This document shows positions 38,403-42,218 of a stretch of DNA of 42,218 nt, piece after piece (the first letter of the stretch is position 1; each line of letters opens with the position of its first letter). Source of the stretch: a virus; the IMG/VR virus record IMGVR_UViG_3300009034_000092, positions 1-42,218 of that record. One strand, given 5' to 3'. A program made the position numbers and the translations under genes. A model generated the notes under the pieces. The model did not search any database. It was given only the letters and a program-made list of their open reading frames with translations, and was not told where the DNA came from.

Positions 38403-38430
38403 TTTCAAATGTACGGTTCACAATCCCCAC

Positions 38431-38550
38431 GGCACCCTGGCAGGGTTCCCCTAGTAGGCCTCTGCGTGGAGTTAGCCCCTCCGTGCCGCTCACGGCCTAA
38501 CCCTCTTCCCTATGATGACAGCCCCGCCAGGGTGTCTTCTATTTTGGGGC
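38431..38550 (+). ncRNA. Structured 5' leader, riboswitch- or attenuator-like
   Basis: Bases 38431-38447 pair with 38520-38536 (16 of 17 positions, two G-U, one mismatch). Inside, GTTAG (38471-38475) pairs with CTAAC (38497-38501) and CCGTG with CACGG (38481-38495). The closing strand is followed by TTCTATTTT. A competing pair GCCCC (38521-38525)/GGGGC (38546-38550) would break the long stem and lies eight bases from the next ATG. The arrangement looks like a two-state terminator or start-codon switch. No known riboswitch class was recognised. Confidence 0.55.
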
Positions 38551-38557
38551 AGTACCG

Positions 38558-38989
38558 ATGAAACTGGGCGTCATTCTTGCCTTCCTGTTCCCAGCGGTAA
38601 TCTCCGTAGGGTTGCCCTCACTGCCGACTGAACAGGTGACGTGGCAGGAAGTCCGCGAAATCGTGCCTGCGGGCGTTGAATGGTGGGTGCAGGACAGCAA
38701 CTATTGGGTCATCAACGCCGAAGACTTGGAGAAGTTGTTGCGCTGGGACTGGACGGACAGGATGCCGTTTGTCGCAGAAAGGCGGGACTGTGACGATCTG
38801 GCACGTTCTTTCGTGGTACACGTTAGCGAAGCCTTTGGCCTCAATAGCGTCGGCGTCGTGTATTACAGGGGCCATGCTGAGAACGCCATTGTGGTGCGGC
38901 ACGGAGAGAGCCTGAGGCTGTGGTTGGTACGGGCTCATAGCGATGTGTACGAGCGATGGTTTCCTCGAACCGCACGGTTAGTTCTGTGA
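38558..38989 (+). CDS. Secreted Cys/His (transglutaminase-like) protein
   Basis: 143 residues. Signal peptide MKLGVILAFLFPAVISVG (1-18). RDCDDLARSF (76-85, C78) and YRGHAENAIVV (103-113, H106) match the CDDxA...GHAxN pattern of transglutaminase-like cysteine peptidases, with D129 as a possible third residue. It would act outside the cytoplasm. It might cut a surface protein or take part in lysis or exclusion. It lies directly after the structured leader. Confidence 0.65.
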   Translation: MKLGVILAFLFPAVISVGLPSLPTEQVTWQEVREIVPAGVEWWVQDSNYWVINAEDLEKLLRWDWTDRMPFVAERRDCDDLARSFVVHVSEAFGLNSVGVVYYRGHAENAIVVRHGESLRLWLVRAHSDVYERWFPRTARLVL

Positions 38990-39006
38990 TTTCAAGGGGG
39001 TAAGCG

Positions 39007-39150
39007 ATGACCCGCACTGAAGCCCTAGAAGCAATCAAGGCGTGCCAGATGGTTGGAACCTACGACTTCGCCGACGATGAGGTGATGATCGTGGCCATCT
39101 TGCTGGCGCTGAGAGTCATGGGATTCCAGCTGGGAAAGAAGGCTAAATGA
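39007..39150 (+). CDS. Small protein, 47 aa
   Basis: ATG behind CAAGGGGGTAAG. An amphipathic helix with a hydrophobic run (VMIVAILLALRVMG) and basic end; may touch the membrane. Overlaps the next ATG (ATGA). Not recognised. Confidence 0.55.
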   Translation: MTRTEALEAIKACQMVGTYDFADDEVMIVAILLALRVMGFQLGKKAK

Positions 39151-39383
39151 GAGTCATCTTGAAGGCCGAAGTCGAAAACGACCACTACTACAGAAGTCTA
39201 CAGCATGGCAGGGTGCTCCTAGTTTTCAGCTACGGCGAAGGGTTCTTCGTCGAAAGCCCCGATGCAGTTGACAAATCGGAGCGCACGGCTGGCCGGGTCG
39301 AACTGGATGTTGTTCAGCGGATTGTTCCCGAAAACGACGGCGAGAGCCAAGAGGCAGCGGCAATCAACGACAGGTTGAGGTAG
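39147..39383 (+). CDS. Hypothetical protein, 78 aa
   Basis: Coupled ATGA start. Beta-rich first half (RVILKAEVENDHYYRSL, RVLLVFSYGEGFFV) and acidic tail. Not recognised. The 126 bases after it (39384-39509) hold no convincing gene, although a 30-residue Arg-rich frame opens at 39405. Confidence 0.55.
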   Translation: MRVILKAEVENDHYYRSLQHGRVLLVFSYGEGFFVESPDAVDKSERTAGRVELDVVQRIVPENDGESQEAAAINDRLR

Positions 39384-39509
39384 GCGAAACCGAGAATCAA
39401 GCTGATGTCACGCACACAGCGAAGAAGAAGGCCGAGCACGGCTCCAACCACTGGTCGGGCCTCCAGAACCGCTCTCCGTGGCAAACAGGGGCATTAAAGG
39501 AGGTAAGAG

Positions 39510-39860
39510 ATGGCAACCATAAGGACAAGGTGCGACAAGTGCGGTGGCTCAGGTTCCATATGCCAAGAGATACGCCTTGGAGACATAGTAATTCCTAGGG
39601 ACGGGAGTGCCATGCCTTGGCCATATCACAAAATACTAGCTATGTGGGAAAGGCCAGGTTGCCTTGGGGCTGTGACGGGATTCCATAGTGTTCGGATAAA
39701 GGCCATCGAGGGAAACTTGCTGGGCGTGGAACCCCTCAATTACCAAGGGGAAAAACACAGCGATGGTATCAGCAACTGCAAAGTGTCTTTCTGGGGAGAG
39801 GGTTGCGCCAACAAGTTGGGCGAAGGTTTCTGGATTCCAGTTAGCCACGTGAGGAGGTAA
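39510..39860 (+). CDS. Zinc-site protein, 116 aa
   Basis: ATG behind AAAGGAGGTAAGAG. Starts with CDKCGGSGSIC, a DnaJ-like knuckle, followed by a beta-barrel-like middle (RIKAIEGNLLGVEPLNYQ) and further Cys near 90 and 99. Function unknown. Confidence 0.6.
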   Translation: MATIRTRCDKCGGSGSICQEIRLGDIVIPRDGSAMPWPYHKILAMWERPGCLGAVTGFHSVRIKAIEGNLLGVEPLNYQGEKHSDGISNCKVSFWGEGCANKLGEGFWIPVSHVRR

Positions 39861-39865
39861 GAGCG

Positions 39866-40075
39866 ATGGGAGTGAGACTGGATAACTCAACCATTGATGG
39901 CTGGGTCAAGGCGTATCAGGGTATCGACTTTCGGCCAGCGAGAGAGGCAGCCGACGAGCAGCTACAGAAAGTCATTGATGACCTGAGAAGGCGGGCAAAG
40001 GCAGACCTGAACGGGGATGCCTGCATAACGCTGGCGAACGTGGCCCGAGAGTACGAAGCGGAGTTCCAGCGATGA
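39866..40075 (+). CDS. Hypothetical helical protein, 69 aa
   Basis: ATG behind GAGGAGGTAAG. Charged helices (REAADEQLQKVIDDLRRRAKAD). Stop overlaps the next ATG. Not recognised. Confidence 0.55.
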   Translation: MGVRLDNSTIDGWVKAYQGIDFRPAREAADEQLQKVIDDLRRRAKADLNGDACITLANVAREYEAEFQR

Positions 40076-40548
40076 GCGCAGTTGAACAGCTCCAGAGGTT
40101 GCCTTGCCACATGTGCAAAGGTACGTTGCATCTTCACGCTGATGCAGATTTGCCCGACCAAGAGACATACATGGTGTATGACTGCCCCTCCTGCCAAGAG
40201 AACAAGCTTCCCACGGGCCTGGAGTTCCCGGGGCTGACCCAATGCTGTCCCGTTAGAGTGCTCAGCAAAAGCCAAGGTCGCTGGACTCATGGCTTTGGCG
40301 ACCAGAATTGTCCGCATTGCAAGGGCACAGGCCGAGTGCCGAAGTCCGAGCCAGAGATGCTGTGGGCGCTAGTACACCAACCTGGATTCAGGATTCTTGA
40401 ACACTACGTACCAACAGGGATCGAGCCAGACCTCCCTATTAGCCAAGGCAAGGTGTATGGGGCTATGTGGGCGAACACTATCTGGGGATACGGCGATACC
40501 CCCCTTGAAGCCCTGGCCAGCGCGGTGCTGAAAGGAGAAGTGAAGTGA
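40072..40548 (+). CDS. DnaJ-type zinc-ribbon protein, 158 aa
   Basis: Has CHMCKGT (12-18), CPSC (38-41), and CPHCKGTGR (80-88), plus a Cys pair near 58, arranged like the protein at 3306. The C-terminal ends of the two also share an acidic helix ending (LEALASAVLKG here, LAVLQAFAKA there). Probably a paralogue. No J domain. Function unknown. Confidence 0.6.
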   Translation: MSAVEQLQRLPCHMCKGTLHLHADADLPDQETYMVYDCPSCQENKLPTGLEFPGLTQCCPVRVLSKSQGRWTHGFGDQNCPHCKGTGRVPKSEPEMLWALVHQPGFRILEHYVPTGIEPDLPISQGKVYGAMWANTIWGYGDTPLEALASAVLKGEVK

Positions 40549-40739
40549 TAACCTTCTCAATCCTTTGTCCCAGGTGCGGCCAGGAGATATGCAATACGGG
40601 GGATGATCCTGACATCTTACAACTCAAGTTCACCAACCATGTGGCTGAACATAGGCGGGACGATGTTAACGGCGGGTCTAGCTCTAGGCGAGGCCTAGGC
40701 CCGCCTGAAAGGGGGATACATGAGCAACACGTTCACTAG
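40545..40739 (+). CDS. Zinc-finger-like protein, 64 aa
   Basis: GTG overlaps the preceding stop. CPRCGQ (8-13) and, 20 residues later, H32-x3-H36 give a C2H2-type spacing, with a Cys at 16. Tail is basic, Gly/Ser-rich. Function unknown. Confidence 0.55.
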   Translation: MITFSILCPRCGQEICNTGDDPDILQLKFTNHVAEHRRDDVNGGSSSRRGLGPPERGIHEQHVH

Positions 40740-40938
40740 AGATATGGCAGCAGGTTGGGGTTATCCACCACCAAGGGCAAGGAAGAGCCACTACTTTCAA
40801 GTGGGCGACTCCGAGAGTTTGTGCGGGAAGCATGGGCTTTACTTCGGCCCTCGGGAGGATTACAACCACGACTCGCCAGACAACTGTGCTGAGTGCCAAC
40901 GGCGGCGGTTGAAGCTGACGGCTAAGGGGGATACATGA
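40720..40938 (+). CDS. Zinc-site protein, 72 aa
   Basis: ATG at 40720 behind GAAAGGGGG, overlapping the previous gene by 20 bases. SLCGKHG (33-39) and NCAEC (55-59) form one zinc site. Stop overlaps the next ATG. Function unknown. Confidence 0.6.
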   Translation: MSNTFTRDMAAGWGYPPPRARKSHYFQVGDSESLCGKHGLYFGPREDYNHDSPDNCAECQRRRLKLTAKGDT

Positions 40939-41132
40939 AGACCTGGTGGCAACGGCTGTTGCTCCGAATGCTGAAGGGAGCGGTTAAGGAAGCCCTCGAA
41001 GAGGTGTTCAATGAGGAGTCCCTGTCCCTGTGGTTCAAGGGAGCCTTCACGGTGATTCTAACGGTGGAACAGGCGGAGAAGAAGACCCGGGAACTGGTGG
41101 AGTATCTGCACAGGAGGATTGACCAGATATGA
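40935..41132 (+). CDS. Helical protein, 65 aa
   Basis: Coupled ATGA start. Amphipathic N-terminal helix (WWQRLLLRMLKGAVKEALEEV), a hydrophobic middle (WFKGAFTVILTV), then a coiled helix. May be peripheral to the membrane. Not recognised. Confidence 0.55.
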   Translation: MKTWWQRLLLRMLKGAVKEALEEVFNEESLSLWFKGAFTVILTVEQAEKKTRELVEYLHRRIDQI

Positions 41133-41257
41133 ATAACTGCACTGAACAGGTACTGCCGGACCTTTACTGGGAGGAGCTTTTGGAGGAGGCCATGCTGCGG
41201 GATTGGGAGGAGAAGTTCGTGGCGTTTCTGGCGGAGAAGGCCGCTAAGGAGGAATAG
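41129..41257 (+). CDS. Small acidic protein, 42 aa
   Basis: ATG overlaps the previous stop. Very acidic helix (WEELLEEAMLRDWEEKFVAFL) ending EKAAKEE. Its last bases carry the TAAGGAGG ribosome site of the next gene. May mimic nucleic acid; unknown. Confidence 0.5.
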   Translation: MNNCTEQVLPDLYWEELLEEAMLRDWEEKFVAFLAEKAAKEE

Positions 41258-41258
41258 G

Positions 41259-41477
41259 ATGCAAGGATTCAAGTGTGACATATGCGGAAAGTGGGTAGAA
41301 GGAAATCCGCCGAGTGAGTATGACCATCAGTGGCTTTTCGCCGACCACAAGCCTTTCTACTCCGTTTCGATTAGAGCGGACATCAGGATTGGAGAAGGCG
41401 TGAAGGCTGACCTTTGCTGTGTGTGTTATCTAACGGCTCTTAGGGCGTACATGGTGAAGGCCGCTAAGGAGGAGTGA
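41259..41477 (+). CDS. Zinc-ribbon protein, 72 aa
   Basis: CDICGKW (6-12) and CCVCY (53-57) form a zinc ribbon around a beta domain; ends VKAAKEE, encoded by the same gccgctaaggagga string that ends the gene before. Function unknown. Confidence 0.6.
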   Translation: MQGFKCDICGKWVEGNPPSEYDHQWLFADHKPFYSVSIRADIRIGEGVKADLCCVCYLTALRAYMVKAAKEE

Positions 41478-41662
41478 TGGGCAACTTACAGGAATTGAAA
41501 CGCCACAGACAGGAACTACAGGCTTTAGAGGCGAAATTTTTTGCCAGTTACCCATTGGACCCCAGTGATGCGGTGGCCGATGCACTGCGACAGGGCGAAG
41601 CCGAGCTTCGGCATGAGATTGACGAATTGGACGAGGCTATCCGTAAGTTGCAGGAGGAGTGA
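41477..41662 (+). CDS. Coiled-coil protein, 61 aa
   Basis: ATG overlaps the previous stop (TGATG; a GTG at 41474 is also in frame). Two charged helices that would form a hairpin (NLQELKRHRQELQALEAK and LRHEIDELDEAIRKLQ). Two bases separate it from the nuclease start, so it may be a nuclease partner. Confidence 0.6.
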   Translation: MGNLQELKRHRQELQALEAKFFASYPLDPSDAVADALRQGEAELRHEIDELDEAIRKLQEE

Positions 41663-41664
41663 AG

Positions 41665-42218
41665 ATGGTAGCGACAACGAAAATCCATACCGTGTATAAG
41701 CTCGCTGACGGCACCAAGGTTCCCTCTGTCACGACCATTCTGGGGATTCTCGCCAAGCCTGCGCTGATCCACTGGGCTTGGCAGTGCGGCGTGGACGGGC
41801 TGGACTACCGGAAGGTGCGGGACAAGGCGGCGGACATCGGAACCATAGCCCATTACCTCATCGAGTGCGAGATCAAGGGAGAGAAGCCCGACCTGACTCC
41901 CTTCCCGCCAGAGGACCTGGACAAGGCCGAGAACGCCTATCTTGCCTTCTTGGAGTGGAGGGACAGCCACAAGCTACAAACAGTTGCCTCAGAAGTCCAA
42001 CTCGTGTGTGAAGATATGGCCTTTGGTGGCACCCTTGACTGGATAGCACACGACGATGACCGAAACCTTTGGGTGATTGACTTCAAGACTGCCAAGGCTA
42101 TCTATGATGACACGAAGTATCAAGTTGCGGCCTATGCTCATCTCTGTACTGCGGAATACTACCAGCCACCAGACAGAGTAGCGATTCTGCGCCTTGACAA
42201 AGAGACGGGGGCCTTTGA
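41665..42218 (+). CDS. PD-(D/E)XK (RecB/Cas4-like) nuclease, N-terminal part
   Basis: First 184 residues; the rest is at 1-204. Motifs are H63 (IAHYL), E110, G-T-L-D125, V-I-D139-F-K141 and Q153-x3-Y157, the full active site of the RecB-type exonuclease branch. ATG at 41665 lies behind GGAGGAGTGAAG. No iron-sulfur cysteine cluster of true Cas4 is seen. Probably the exonuclease of a phage recombination pathway with the possible ssDNA-binding protein at 689. Confidence 0.88.
   Translation, partial: MVATTKIHTVYKLADGTKVPSVTTILGILAKPALIHWAWQCGVDGLDYRKVRDKAADIGTIAHYLIECEIKGEKPDLTPFPPEDLDKAENAYLAFLEWRDSHKLQTVASEVQLVCEDMAFGGTLDWIAHDDDRNLWVIDFKTAKAIYDDTKYQVAAYAHLCTAEYYQPPDRVAILRLDKETGAF
42100..42218. 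repeat. Terminal overlap repeat, right copy
   Basis: Identical to bases 1-119. Removing one copy gives a closed 42,099-bp circle with an unbroken nuclease gene across the join. Confidence 0.95.

Noticed and set aside
39405-39497. Thirty-residue Arg-rich gene
   Set aside because: No ribosome site and biased composition; another frame over the same bases is equally open.
41665-42218. CRISPR-associated Cas4
   Set aside because: The nuclease core fits, but the Cas4 iron-sulfur cysteines are absent and there is no CRISPR array or other cas gene.

Overview
The window is one circular virus-like genome. Bases 1-119 are repeated exactly at 42100-42218, and a gene that runs off the right edge continues in frame at base 1, so the molecule closes at 42,099 bp. 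The gene content is that of a temperate, tailed, double-stranded DNA phage of podovirus type: terminase, portal, scaffold, HK97-fold capsid protein, head-tail adaptor, beta-propeller tail nozzle and S74-type fibre are present, while a tape measure and major tail protein are not seen. The host is unclear. The sigma70-like promoters (TTGACA/TATCAT types), Shine-Dalgarno sites, DnaC-type loader and a lipoprotein point to a bacterium, and small CCCTTCG..GCTCAGG palindromic elements recall Chloroflexota-type genomes. Against this, the tRNA fragment used for attachment reads as tRNA-Arg(GCG), an anticodon more usual in archaea.

Layout on the circle. (A) A rightward early unit runs from 38558 over the junction to 11149. 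It begins behind a promoter and a highly structured 38431-38550 leader. It encodes a secreted Cys/His protease-like protein, many tiny CxxC proteins, a RecB/Cas4-type nuclease, two HNH nucleases, a possible ssDNA-binding protein, a DUF5131 protein, a GNAT, a repeat-bearing DNA methyltransferase, a DUF4406 protein, a replication initiator-like protein with a DnaC-like helicase loader, a VRR-NUC nuclease and a C39-like protein. (B) A leftward unit, 12447 to 11146, holds seven small genes and meets unit A at overlapping stop codons. (C) A divergent promoter pair at 12476-12596 separates it from the rightward late unit. Three short genes (one Com-like zinc ribbon, probably starting at CTG) come first, then an intrinsic terminator at 13267-13292, then packaging (13296-15228), portal and virion proteins (15228-35034) and a holin-like, phosphoesterase end (35436-36646). 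(D) The integration module, 36651-38264, has a helically phased array of eight TYACC pentamers, a tyrosine recombinase, and an opposing Excalibur lipoprotein that looks like a lysogenic-conversion gene.

The most striking feature lies inside the integrase gene. Bases 37576-37620 are a perfect 3' half of a tRNA (anticodon loop, 3' stem strand, variable loop, T arm, acceptor strand, CCA). The site falls exactly in the linker between the catalytic domain, whose Tyr lies upstream, and a C-terminal excisionase-like helix-turn-helix domain. Integration at the host tRNA would split the gene. It would leave a catalytic half at one end and place the HTH half, which has its own potential start codons, directly behind the rebuilt tRNA at the other. 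This resembles the SSV-type integrase arrangement of archaeal viruses but with attP in a recombinase/HTH linker.
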